Positions 26,173 to 33,433 of a stretch of DNA of 42,713 nucleotides are shown here, one piece after another. The stretch spans positions 1 through 42,713 of the forward strand of contig DATGEO010000126.1 of the NCBI GenBank assembly GCA_035310015.1. Reading direction: 5' to 3'. Source of the stretch: DATGEO01 sp035310015 (GTDB lineage: Bacteria > Chloroflexota > Dormibacteria > Dormibacterales > Dormibacteraceae). Under the pieces are notes generated by a model. That model was given only the letters and a program-made list of their open reading frames with translations, was not told the DNA's origin and did not search any database. Within the stretch, counting starts at the first letter, position 1. Every line of letters begins with the position of its first letter. Made by a program: the position numbers and the translations under genes.

Positions 26173-27437
26173 CCGATCGCCGCGCGGAACGCCGCGCTTT
26201 TGGCGAACGGCCCGATCACGGCCATCTGCATCGGCTCGCGCAGGATCTCGTCGGCGACCCTCCGCACGTCGGCGGCGGTGACGGCGTCGACCATCGCCAG
26301 CTCGTCCTCGATGGTGCGGATCTCGCCCATCACGAGCTGCTGGTACGTGAGCCAGAACGCGACGCCGTTGGTCGTCTCCAGCTCCAGGCGCAGCCGGCCC
26401 TTCGTGAACTCCTTCGCCCGGTCGAGCTCGTCCTCGGCGACGTCGGTCGACTCGAGCGCGTGCAGCTCCGCGATCGCGGCCTCGACCGCCTTCACCGCCC
26501 GCGCGGGGTCGACGCCGAGGTAGATGCCGAGGTAGCCCGTGTCGCGGTGCTTCTGCGTGAAGCTGTGCACGTCATAGGCGAGACCCAGGCGCTCGCGGAT
26601 GTTGAGGAACAATCGCGAGCTCATCCCTTCACCGAGCACGGTGTTGAGCAGGTCGAGCACGTACCTGTCGGGATGCAGGTAGCTGGACGCTCGGACGCCG
26701 AGACAGATGTGCGCCTGCTCCGTGCGCCGGCGGCGCAGCAGCACGTTGGGTTCGGTCAGCGGCATGGGCGCCGGTGACGGCTCCACGCCGTCGAGTTCTG
26801 CCGGCAGGGTGAGCCGCGAGGCGACGGCCCCCAGCAGCCGCTCCTCGTCGAGGGATCCCGCGGCGCCGACGACCAGGTTCGGCAGGCGGTAGTGCGCGTT
26901 CGCGAACTCCAGGATCTCGTCGCGCGTGAGCGCGGCGACGGATCGCTCGGTGCCCGCGATGTCGCGGCCCAGCGGGTGGCCCGGCCAGATGATCTCCTCG
27001 AAGAGGTTCTGGACGTGCTCCTGCGGCTGGTCCTGGTACATCTTCAGCTCCTCGAGGATCACGCCCCGCTCGCGCTCGATGTCCGCGGGCGTGAGCCTGG
27101 AGTTGGACACGATGTCGAACAGCACGTCTACGCCGAGGTCGAGGTGCTCGGCGGGCACGCGGGCCCAGTAGGCGGTGAGCTCCTTGTCCGTCGACGCGTT
27201 GATGAAGCCGCCGATCGATTCGATGGCGACCGCGATCTCCTTCGACGTCGGGCGGCGCTTGGTGCCCTTGAAGTTCAGGTGCTCGATGAAGTGAGAGACG
27301 CCCGCGAGGCGATCGTCTTCGTCGCGCGAGCCGCCCGCGAACATCAGCACGAGGCTCGCCGAGTGCCGTTCGGGCATCGGCGAGGTCACGAGCTTGGCGC
27401 CTCCCCGAAGGAGCTGCACCCGGTGAGGCGTGGACAT
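26169..27437 (-). CDS. M16-family zinc metallopeptidase (processing-peptidase-like)
   Basis: 422 aa. The inverted zinc motif HxxEH is HFIEH at residues 49-53 (GVSHFIEHLNFKGT), and the downstream acidic stretch ERERGVILEELKMYQDQP supplies the third ligand region. A C-terminal M16 half follows with GLAYDVHSFTQKH. It resembles the bacterial YmxG/PqqL-like or mitochondrial-processing-type group (catalytic subunit). The substrate is unknown. The start is ATG at 27437 (MSTPHRV). It follows the small 91-aa gene by 20 bp. Its 3' end overlaps lepB by 4 bp (TTAG serves as both stops). Confidence 0.94.
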   Translation of the reverse strand: MSTPHRVQLLRGGAKLVTSPMPERHSASLVLMFAGGSRDEDDRLAGVSHFIEHLNFKGTKRRPTSKEIAVAIESIGGFINASTDKELTAYWARVPAEHLDLGVDVLFDIVSNSRLTPADIERERGVILEELKMYQDQPQEHVQNLFEEIIWPGHPLGRDIAGTERSVAALTRDEILEFANAHYRLPNLVVGAAGSLDEERLLGAVASRLTLPAELDGVEPSPAPMPLTEPNVLLRRRRTEQAHICLGVRASSYLHPDRYVLDLLNTVLGEGMSSRLFLNIRERLGLAYDVHSFTQKHRDTGYLGIYLGVDPARAVKAVEAAIAELHALESTDVAEDELDRAKEFTKGRLRLELETTNGVAFWLTYQQLVMGEIRTIEDELAMVDAVTAADVRRVADEILREPMQMAVIGPFAKSAAFRAAIG

Positions 27438-27457
27438 CGGCCTGAGGTTACCTGAGG

Positions 27458-27733
27458 TCAGTTGAGTGAATGGCCTTCCTGCAGCGCGCCGAGGGCTGCG
27501 TAAAGAGTCATCGCCACGAAGTCGGCGGGCATGCCGTCAGACGTCGCGTCGAGGGCCTCGCCCAGATACTTGCGAACGTTGGGGATGCTAGCGATCTCGG
27601 GCAGCTCGAGGCAGTCGCGGATGGCCTCCGCGATCTCGGTCGGCGTGATCTCCTCGTCGCCCGCGCCGTCGGCCGCGGAGTTGACCACGGCGATCGCCTT
27701 GCGGATCCGCTCCGCCGCGGACCGGCCAGGCAT
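27458..27733 (-). CDS. Small acidic hypothetical protein (91 aa)
   Basis: Not recognised. All-helical appearance: SAAERIRKAIAVVNSAADGA, a DEEITPTEIAEAIRDCLELP segment, and FVAMTLYAALGALQEGHS. It has no signal or membrane helix, and one Cys. It lies between jag and the M16 gene in the same direction, 14 bp after jag and 20 bp before M16, so it is probably cotranscribed in the rpmH-rnpA-yidC-jag series. The tight spacing and the lack of any competing gene support it being real. Confidence 0.65.
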   Translation of the reverse strand: MPGRSAAERIRKAIAVVNSAADGAGDEEITPTEIAEAIRDCLELPEIASIPNVRKYLGEALDATSDGMPADFVAMTLYAALGALQEGHSLN

Positions 27734-27747
27734 CAGTGAATCTCTCG

Positions 27748-28395
27748 CTACTGCTCCGACGGCTTGCGGGGACCGACCACGACGCGCCGCTCCGGCTCCT
27801 CGCCGATGCTCGAGCTCATCACCTCGGGATCGCCCTCGAGCGCGAGGTGGATGGCGCGGCGCTCGAACGCCTGCATGGCGTCGAGCGTGATCGCATCGCC
27901 GGTCATCTTCACCTGGCGCGCGGCCCGCAGCGCGATCTCGCGCACCGTGTGCTCGCGGCGCTGGCGGTAGCGCTCGACGTCGACGATGACCCGCTCGCCC
28001 TCGTTCAGGTGCTTGCCGACCATCACGTTCGTCACCGACTGCAGCGCGCGCAGCGTCTCACCGCGCCATCCGATCAGGGCGCCGAGGTCGCGGCCGCTGA
28101 CATCCAGCGTGATCGGGTCGCTGCCCGCGCGCACCTGCACCGTCGCTCGCACGCCCATGTGCTTGAGCAGGCCCTCGAGCAGGGCGCGCACGGTCTCCGC
28201 CTTGCCGTTGGCCGGCGCGGCGGAAGCCTCCGACGCGGGCGCCGAAGGGTCGATCACGACCACCTCGACCACCGTCTCGTCAGGCGCCTCGCGGACGACT
28301 TTGACGTCCACGTTTCGACGCGTTTCCCCAAGCTCGATGAGGGCGGCGTCGACCGCCTCGTCGAGGGTGCGGCCCCGGCCTTCTGCTGATCTCAT
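27748..28395 (-). CDS. jag: Jag/KhpB RNA-binding protein (KH and R3H domains)
   Basis: 215 aa. The Jag N-domain (GRTLDEAVDAALIELG) is followed by a linker, a KH domain with the GxxG loop (DLGALIGWRGETLRALQSV) and an R3H domain ending FERRAIHLALEGD (RxxxH). This is the standard partner of YidC in rnpA-yidC-jag operons; in other bacteria it forms KhpA/KhpB complexes that bind RNA and affect cell division. I place the start at ATG 28395 (MRSAEG), which has a GAGGTG Shine-Dalgarno; the frame continues open upstream through yidC, but that part is only a shadow. Confidence 0.95.
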   Translation of the reverse strand: MRSAEGRGRTLDEAVDAALIELGETRRNVDVKVVREAPDETVVEVVVIDPSAPASEASAAPANGKAETVRALLEGLLKHMGVRATVQVRAGSDPITLDVSGRDLGALIGWRGETLRALQSVTNVMVGKHLNEGERVIVDVERYRQRREHTVREIALRAARQVKMTGDAITLDAMQAFERRAIHLALEGDPEVMSSSIGEEPERRVVVGPRKPSEQ

Positions 28396-28427
28396 TCGCA
28401 CCTCACGTTTGTTGAAAGGGCCCGCCC

Positions 28428-29240
28428 CTACCTTGCTCGCTTCTTCTTCTTGGCCTGCGAATTCCCATTCGATGCGCCCTTGGGCAGGTCTTTGCTCATC
28501 GCGCCGGGACCGGGCCGCGGACCCAACACCTTGGCCTGACCGGTGGCCGCCGGCGGGCTCCCGCGCCCCGGCAGCAAGTTGCCCCACCCGACCACGAAGC
28601 TCTGCTGAATGATACTGACGCAGTTGCCGACAAACCAGTAAAGGCCCAGGCCGGCCGGCACCTGCAGCGCGAAGTAACCGATCATCAGCGGCGACAGGTA
28701 GACCATCGTCCGCTGCATCTGCGCCGTCTGCTGCTCCTGCTCGGTCGGGTTGACCGGCGTCGGCTGCTGCAGCATCCTCGACTGCACGAACGTCGTCGCC
28801 GCGGCGAGCAGCGGGAACACCAGGTAGACCAGGGACGGGATGGGCAGGCCGGCGACCATGAAGGTGTGGCTCGGATACGCCATCAGGTTGGGCACGAACA
28901 GGAAGTGCGGCGAGCCGACGTTGGCGCCGCGGAACACGTAGTAGAGCGCCGTCAGCACCGGGATCTGGACCACCAGCGGCAGGCAGCCGATCAGCCCGCC
29001 CAGCGGGTTGACGCCGTGCTCCTGGTAGAGCTTCATCATCTCGGCGTTCAGCTTCTGCGGGTCCTTCTTGAACTTCTTGCGCAGCTCCGCGACCTGGGGG
29101 GCGAGCTTGCGCTGCTCGGTCATCGTCCGGCGCTGGTTGACCAGCTGGAACTGCTGGAGCGGCGCCAGCAGGAGCCGGATGATGATCGTGACCACGATGA
29201 TCGCCACCCCGTAGGCGCCGATCGCCTCCAGCACCGGCAC
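28428..29240 (-). CDS. yidC: Membrane protein insertase YidC/Oxa1
   Basis: At least 270 aa. Core Oxa1 features: YGVAIIVVTIIIRLLLAPLQ, LRKKFKKDPQKLNAEMMKLY, HGVNPLGGLIGCLPLVVQIP, later helices, and a basic C-terminal tail (SQAKKKKRAR) that would contact ribosomes. It inserts membrane proteins alone or with Sec. The first canonical start is GTG 29240, but the frame is open upstream and encodes an expected first segment (IFLSSFFDVFLPVVRLWEYL, then IKDPLAWLLGNIYAHLQG), as in Bacillus YidC proteins. No ATG/GTG/TTG exists in that stretch. An AGGAG (complement of 29365-29369) lies 10 nt before an in-frame ATC at 29354, so either a rare start or a frameshift is involved. Confidence 0.93.
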   Translation of the reverse strand: MPVLEAIGAYGVAIIVVTIIIRLLLAPLQQFQLVNQRRTMTEQRKLAPQVAELRKKFKKDPQKLNAEMMKLYQEHGVNPLGGLIGCLPLVVQIPVLTALYYVFRGANVGSPHFLFVPNLMAYPSHTFMVAGLPIPSLVYLVFPLLAAATTFVQSRMLQQPTPVNPTEQEQQTAQMQRTMVYLSPLMIGYFALQVPAGLGLYWFVGNCVSIIQQSFVVGWGNLLPGRGSPPAATGQAKVLGPRPGPGAMSKDLPKGASNGNSQAKKKKRAR

Positions 29241-29381
29241 GCCCTGGAGGTGCGCGTAGATGTTGCCCAGCAGCCAGGCCAGCGGGTCCTTGATCAGGTA
29301 CTCCCACAGCCTGACGACCGGCAGAAAGACGTCGAAGAAAGAGCTCAGGAAGATGGCGGCACTACTCCTAAATGGGCTCGG

Positions 29382-29591
29382 TCACGGAACTGGATCGTAT
29401 CCGCCCTTGGCGAACGGATGGCAGCGCGCGATGCGCAGCGCCCCCATCCAGCCGCCGCGCAGCCAGCCGTACCTCTCGATCGCCTCGTACGTGTAGTGCG
29501 AGCACGACGGGTAGTAGCGGCACGAGGGCGGAAGGATCTTCGAAAAGGACATCTGGTAACCGCGGATCAGGACGAGCATCGCTCGCGTCAT
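29382..29591 (-). CDS. yidD: Membrane protein insertion efficiency factor YidD
   Basis: 69 aa. A small membrane-associated amphipathic protein defined by the Cys motif CRYYPSCSHYTYEAIERYG and the C-terminal RIARCHPFAKGGYDPVP. It assists YidC-dependent insertion. The start overlaps the rnpA stop as ATGA (29588-29591), and the gene lies between rnpA and yidC as usual. Confidence 0.96.
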   Translation of the reverse strand: MTRAMLVLIRGYQMSFSKILPPSCRYYPSCSHYTYEAIERYGWLRGGWMGALRIARCHPFAKGGYDPVP

Positions 29592-29953
29592 GGGTTCACG
29601 CTCGTGCTGGTCGAGGTGATGCGCCGGGCCGCCAGCTCAGCCTCCCGCCGGAGGTCCGCGAAGGGCAGGGTGAGCGCCTCGGGCCGGGCGATCAGGACCA
29701 CGTCATATCGTATTCCCCGCCCGGCGGCGCCCGAATCCACGAGCGCGGCGCGAGAGACCTCGCGCACCCGGCGCCGGGCGCGGTTGCGCTCGACGGCGCT
29801 CTTGAGCCTGCGACTCACCGTCACCCCGACCCGCAGGTTCTCGCTCCGGCTCGGCACCGCCAGCGCCACCAGGCCGCGGCCGCTGAACACGCGCGGGCCC
29901 TTGAGCGCCGTCTGGAAGTCGGGCTTGCGGCGGAGGCGGTACCGCCTCTTCAC
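29588..29953 (-). CDS. rnpA: Ribonuclease P protein component
   Basis: 121 aa basic protein. KRRYRLRRKPDFQTALKGPR, LRVGVTVSRRLKSAVERNRA and RRRVREVSR include the RNR motif (RNRARRRVRE) that binds RNase P RNA. With the catalytic RNA it matures tRNA 5' ends. It sits 7 bp after rpmH and is coupled to yidD. Confidence 0.96.
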   Translation of the reverse strand: MKRRYRLRRKPDFQTALKGPRVFSGRGLVALAVPSRSENLRVGVTVSRRLKSAVERNRARRRVREVSRAALVDSGAAGRGIRYDVVLIARPEALTLPFADLRREAELAARRITSTSTSVNP

Positions 29954-29960
29954 GCGCGCC

Positions 29961-30095
29961 TTACGCGGTGAGGCGCTGGCGGCCCTTGCGGCGGCGGCTC
30001 TGCACGACGTGGGCGCCGCCCTTCGTGCTCATGCGGCGGAGAAAGCCGTGGACGCGCCGGCGGTAGCGCTTCTTGGGTTGGAAGGTTCGCTTCAT
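29961..30095 (-). CDS. rpmH: 50S ribosomal protein L34
   Basis: 44 aa, the normal length: MKRTFQPKKRYRRRVHGFLR then RMSTKGGAHVVQSRRRKGRQ. It has the universal MKRT-QP start and the RRRKGR end. The ATG at 30095 is chosen over upstream in-frame codons because of this match. There is no Shine-Dalgarno; a TACACT box lies 11 nt upstream. It is divergent from dnaA across the origin-like gap and heads the rnpA-yidD-yidC-jag series. Confidence 0.98.
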   Translation of the reverse strand: MKRTFQPKKRYRRRVHGFLRRMSTKGGAHVVQSRRRKGRQRLTA

Positions 30096-30106
30096 AGGAC
30101 CGCGGT

Positions 30107-30112
30107 AGTGTA
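30107..30112 (-). promoter_or_regulatory. Predicted -10 element of rpmH
   Basis: TACACT on the minus strand, 11 nt before the rpmH ATG, with no Shine-Dalgarno between. A GGTTGC about 17 bp upstream is a weak -35 candidate. Confidence 0.4.
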
Positions 30113-30141
30113 CCGGAGCCGGGATGGCGGCAACCAAAAGC

Positions 30142-30164
30142 ATGGTGACATCACCATTGTCACC
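30142..30164. promoter_or_regulatory. Overlapping palindromes near the rpmH promoter
   Basis: ATGGTGA-ca-TCACCAT (30142-30157) is a perfect 7+2+7 palindrome. GGTGACA (30144-30150) also pairs with TGTCACC (30158-30164) across 7 bp. The shape is typical of a dimeric repressor operator. It lies 30-52 bp upstream of the rpmH -10. Confidence 0.4.
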
Positions 30165-30378
30165 TCATCGCATGCGCTATCTGCCTTGCGAGGCCATCTG
30201 GTTGTTGCTACAATCCCCCGCCGGAAGCAGCGAGCCCTCTTCACACCGACCGTCAAGGCACCAGACATATTCGTCCGACCCAGCAAACGCCTCCACTCCG
30301 GGCCCGAGAAGCTTATAGCTTCGCTTCCAGAATAAGTTGAAGATCGGATAGTGGATTTCCGACTCGCTGGGGCCGTCA

Positions 30379-30413
30379 GCCTGTGGAAATCCCCTCCGAT
30401 CTTTTCCACAGGC
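30379..30413. promoter_or_regulatory. Two DnaA boxes as an 11-bp inverted repeat
   Basis: GCCTGTGGAAA (30379-30389) and TTTCCACAGGC (30403-30413) are perfect complements separated by 13 bp. Each contains a DnaA-box-like sequence, and the two boxes face each other. Confidence 0.6.
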
Positions 30414-30534
30414 ACATGGAGGCGGTTCCGGTCAGCAAGAGGTCCTCGGTTGAAGGTGCGTGCGCGTTCCCGGCGCGAATCGAGCCGGGGCGCGGATAGG
30501 CAGCGACCGGAGTGACCCCCAGCCTGACCCCAGT

Positions 30535-30543
30535 TTATCCACA
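30535..30543 (+). promoter_or_regulatory. Perfect DnaA box
   Basis: TTATCCACA, the consensus DnaA binding 9-mer, 112 bp upstream of the dnaA start codon. Confidence 0.75.
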
Positions 30544-30610
30544 GCATTTCCGCTGGTCTGAGACCCTCCGTCGCGGCGCGGCGGCCGGTCATCCACAGGC
30601 CTGCGGAAGC

Positions 30611-30629
30611 GGGTGCGGCGGCCGCACCC
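30611..30629 (+). promoter_or_regulatory. 9-bp palindrome directly upstream of the dnaA ribosome binding site
   Basis: GGGTGCGGC-g-GCCGCACCC, perfect arms around one base, ending 11 bp before the AGGGGAGGGG Shine-Dalgarno of dnaA. It may be an operator or a leader hairpin controlling dnaA. Confidence 0.5.
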
Positions 30630-30654
30630 GAACATCACCCAGGGGAGGGGCGTC

Positions 30655-32046
30655 GTGAACCAGGACCAGATCTGGTCGCAGGTGCAGGAAGAGCTGCGTT
30701 TCCAGCTCGCCAAGCGCACCTATGACATGTGGCTCAAGAACACCTCGGTCGTGTCGGCCGACGGCAGCACGTTTCGCATCGGCGTGCCGAGCAAGCTCGC
30801 CAAGGACTGGCTCGAGGACCGGTTCTCCGGCCTCATCCAGGAAACGCTGCAGGCGGTCACGGGCTCAGAGGTCGACATCGACTTCGTGATCTCGCCGAGC
30901 GGTCACCGGCCGCCGGTGCTGACGGCGGACGACGAGGCGGACGATCCGCCCGACGGCGCGCACGAAAACGGCAACGGCCACGAGAACGGGGCCGCCGTCG
31001 CCGAGGCCGCACCGATCATCGCCTCCGACCTCAACGCCCGCTTCAAGTTCTCCTCCTTCGTCGTCGGCCACAACTCGCAGTTCGCGCATGCGGCGGCGAA
31101 AGCCGTGGCCGAGGCGCCGGGCGACAGCTACAACCCGCTCTTCCTTTATGGAGGCGTGGGCCTGGGCAAGACCCACCTCATGCACGCCATCGGCCACGAG
31201 GTGCACGACCGGTTCCCACGCAAGCGCGTCGTCTACCTGACCTCTGAGCAGTTCACCAACGAGGTGATCAGCTCCATCGCCACCGCGCGCATGGGCGAGT
31301 TCCGTCACAAGTACCGCACGGTCGACGTGCTGCTCATCGACGACGTGCAGTTCCTCGCCGGCAAGGACCGCACCAAGGAAGAGTTCTTCCACACCTTCAA
31401 TGCGCTGCACGAGATCAACAAGCAGATCGTCATCTCCTCCGACCGCCCGCCGAAGGAGATCCCGACGCTCGAGGACCGCCTGCGCTCTCGATTCGAGTGG
31501 GGCCTCATCGCCGACATCCAGCCGCCGGACTTCGAAACGCGGCTCGCCATCCTCCACTCCAAGCTCGGCGGGCAGGCGAGCCTGGTGCCCGAGGACGTGC
31601 TGAGCTTCATCGCCCACAAGGTGCAGCGCAACATCCGCGAGCTCGAGGGCGCGCTGACGCGCGTGCAGGCCTTCGCCGCCGTGCACCAGCGGCCGGTCGA
31701 CGAGGAGGAGGCGGCGCGACTTCTCGCCGACATCATCCCCGCCGGCACGCGCAAGCCGATCAACGTCGACCGCATCCAGATCCTCGTCGCCGACTTCTAC
31801 AACGTGACCCTCGACGACATGAAGGGCAAGCGCCGCGACAAGCACATCGTCTTTCCGCGCCAGGTGGCGATGTACCTCGTGCGCGAGGAGACTCCTTCGT
31901 CGCTGCCCGCGATCGGCAAGGCGTTCGGCGGTCGCGACCACACCACCGCGCTGCACTCCATCGAGAAGATCGCCAACGAACTGAAAGAGGACGAGCGCCT
32001 GCGCTACGAGGTCCAGGCCATCCGCGAGAAGCTGTACGCGGAATGA
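30655..32046 (+). CDS. dnaA: Chromosomal replication initiator DnaA
   Basis: 463 aa from the GTG at 30655 (VNQDQIWSQVQEEL), chosen for its AGGGGAGGGG Shine-Dalgarno and the family start; an upstream in-frame start at 30613 lies inside a palindrome. Domain I is about 1-80; a Gly/Asn/Glu-rich linker (domain II) follows. The AAA+ domain has Walker A GGVGLGKTHLMHAIG and Walker B VLLIDDVQFLAGKDRT. Domain IV carries the DnaA signature GGRDHTTALHSIEKI. It opens oriC and loads the replicative helicase with help from DciA-type loaders. Confidence 0.98.
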   Translation: MNQDQIWSQVQEELRFQLAKRTYDMWLKNTSVVSADGSTFRIGVPSKLAKDWLEDRFSGLIQETLQAVTGSEVDIDFVISPSGHRPPVLTADDEADDPPDGAHENGNGHENGAAVAEAAPIIASDLNARFKFSSFVVGHNSQFAHAAAKAVAEAPGDSYNPLFLYGGVGLGKTHLMHAIGHEVHDRFPRKRVVYLTSEQFTNEVISSIATARMGEFRHKYRTVDVLLIDDVQFLAGKDRTKEEFFHTFNALHEINKQIVISSDRPPKEIPTLEDRLRSRFEWGLIADIQPPDFETRLAILHSKLGGQASLVPEDVLSFIAHKVQRNIRELEGALTRVQAFAAVHQRPVDEEEAARLLADIIPAGTRKPINVDRIQILVADFYNVTLDDMKGKRRDKHIVFPRQVAMYLVREETPSSLPAIGKAFGGRDHTTALHSIEKIANELKEDERLRYEVQAIREKLYAE

Positions 32047-32287
32047 CGCGGCTTTCCACATCTTCCGCCGTGGTGGTTGGGAAAGCCGTGGGACTGTCGG
32101 CTCGGCGCCGGTTGTTCCCCACCGCGGCCACAAGCGGGTCGAGGTTGCACGCTGGTTACCCGCCGGTTATCCCCGACCCCGCCCGAACTGCGGACGATCT
32201 TTACGTCCACAGTTCCCACAGCGCTTACTGTTATCCGTTACGGATTGAGTCAATCAGCAAGACCGATATCAACGGGGGACAACACGC
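32047..32287. other. dnaA-dnaN intergenic region with DnaA-box-like sites and hairpins
   Basis: 241 bp without a gene. Right after the dnaA stop, CGGCTTTCC (32049-32057) pairs with GGAAAGCCG (32080-32088), a possible attenuator or weak terminator. DnaA-box-like sequences: CTTTCCACA (32052-32060), TTATCCCCG (32167-32175), ACGTCCACA (32203-32211), TTCCCACA (32213-32220) and TTATCCGTT (32231-32239). None is a perfect consensus. The 3' part is the least GC-rich. Two palindromes precede dnaN (separate entry). Confidence 0.55.
32233..32255. promoter_or_regulatory. Two adjoining palindromes upstream of dnaN
   Basis: ATCCGT-t-ACGGAT (32233-32245) and GATTGA-g-TCAATC (32243-32255) overlap by 3 bp. 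Both have perfect 6-bp arms around one base. They sit about 35 bp before the dnaN start, where a TTGAGT/16 bp/TATCAA promoter could also be drawn, so a bound regulator would cover the -35. Confidence 0.45.
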
Positions 32288-33433
32288 GTGAATGCCAAAG
32301 CCGTAGCGACGCAGATGAAGGTGACGTGCAGGCCCTCAGTGCTGGGTCAGGCGCTGCAGGTCGTGTCGCGAGCGATCTCGAGCCGCACGACGCTGCCCAT
32401 CCTCAACAACATCCTCATCGAGACGACGTCCGAAGGCCTCGCCCTCACGGCCACCAACCTCGAGATCGGGATTCGGAAGGTCGTGCCGGCGGAGGTCGCG
32501 ATGGAGGGCAGCACCACCGCACCCGCGCGGCTGCTCACGGATTTCGTCAGCACGCTGCCCGACCAGGATCTCGAGCTCACGCTCGATGGCGCGACGCAGT
32601 CGCTGGGCCTGAAGTGCGCCCGCTTCGACACGCACATCAAGTGCATAGAGGCGGAGGAATTTCCGCCTGGACCTCGCCCTGACGAAGGCGACCGGCTCGA
32701 GGTTCCGCTCGACGAGCTGATCAAGGCGATCGAGCAGACCCAGATGGCCGCGTCGACGGACGAGGCACGGCCCGTGCTGACAGGGGTCCTGGTGCAGATC
32801 CAGGCCGGCAACCTGACCCTGGCCGCGACCGACGGTCACCGCCTGGCGGTGCGCAAGCTGCCCGCCCAGGGCGCAGGTGACCTCGAGGCAAGCCTCATCG
32901 TTCCCGCCCGCGCGCTCGCCGAGCTGGCCCGCGTGCTCAAGGGCGAGCCGGGTCGGGTGGAGCTGATCATCTCCAAGGCTCGCAACCAGATCTTCTTCAA
33001 GGCCGGCAACTCGGAGCTGACCTCGAGATTGATCGATGGAAAGTATCCCAACTACGCACAAGTTATCCCCAGCAAGAGCTCGACCGCGGTCAGGGTCGCG
33101 ACCGCCGAGCTCACGCAGACCGTACGGGCGGTGTCGCTTTTCGCCCGCGACAGCGCCAACGTGATCCGCGTCAAAGCTCAACAGGGCGCGGTCGTTTTGT
33201 CGGCGACGACCAACGAGGTCGGCGACAGCCGGGCCGAGATGCCCGCCGACGTGGAAGGTTCGGAGATCCAGATTGCTTTCAACGCCCGCTACGTCCTCGA
33301 TGCCCTGGGCGTGATCGGCGAAGACGAGGTCGAGCTTCTCTTCGACGGTCCGCTGAGCCCGGGGCTGCTGCGCCCGCCGGGCAAGGAGCACTACCTGTAC
33401 GTGATCATGCCTGTGCGGGTGGCGATGTCCTGA
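32288..33433 (+). CDS. dnaN: DNA polymerase III sliding clamp (beta subunit)
   Basis: 381 aa with the three-fold clamp architecture. Recognisable blocks: LGQALQVVSRAISSRTTLPI then LNNILIETTSEGLALTATNL (domain 1), EARPVLTGVLVQIQAGNLTL and AATDGHRLAVRKL (domain 2) and the C-terminal LSPGLLRPPGKEHYLYVIMP followed by VRV. It tethers the polymerase to DNA. The start is a GTG at 32288 behind a GGGGGA Shine-Dalgarno; an ATG nine codons later (MKVTCRPS) is the alternative and fits family N-termini well. Its stop codon forms the end of palindrome copy B. Confidence 0.97.
   Translation: MNAKAVATQMKVTCRPSVLGQALQVVSRAISSRTTLPILNNILIETTSEGLALTATNLEIGIRKVVPAEVAMEGSTTAPARLLTDFVSTLPDQDLELTLDGATQSLGLKCARFDTHIKCIEAEEFPPGPRPDEGDRLEVPLDELIKAIEQTQMAASTDEARPVLTGVLVQIQAGNLTLAATDGHRLAVRKLPAQGAGDLEASLIVPARALAELARVLKGEPGRVELIISKARNQIFFKAGNSELTSRLIDGKYPNYAQVIPSKSSTAVRVATAELTQTVRAVSLFARDSANVIRVKAQQGAVVLSATTNEVGDSRAEMPADVEGSEIQIAFNARYVLDALGVIGEDEVELLFDGPLSPGLLRPPGKEHYLYVIMPVRVAMS

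Larger units (their letters stand above)
30096..30654. other. rpmH-dnaA intergenic region, candidate replication origin (oriC)
   Basis: A 559-bp gap without a credible gene, in the classic oriC position. DnaA-box-like 9-mers: ATTTCCACA (30382-30390, minus), TTTTCCACA (30402-30410), a perfect TTATCCACA (30535-30543) and TCATCCACA (30589-30597). A relatively AT-rich stretch at 30309-30361, including the palindrome AAGCT-tat-AGCTT, could be the unwinding element. Palindromes at 30142-30164 and 30611-30629 flank the set. More DnaA-box-like sites lie in the dnaA-dnaN gap, so the functional origin may be there or bipartite. Confidence 0.65.
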
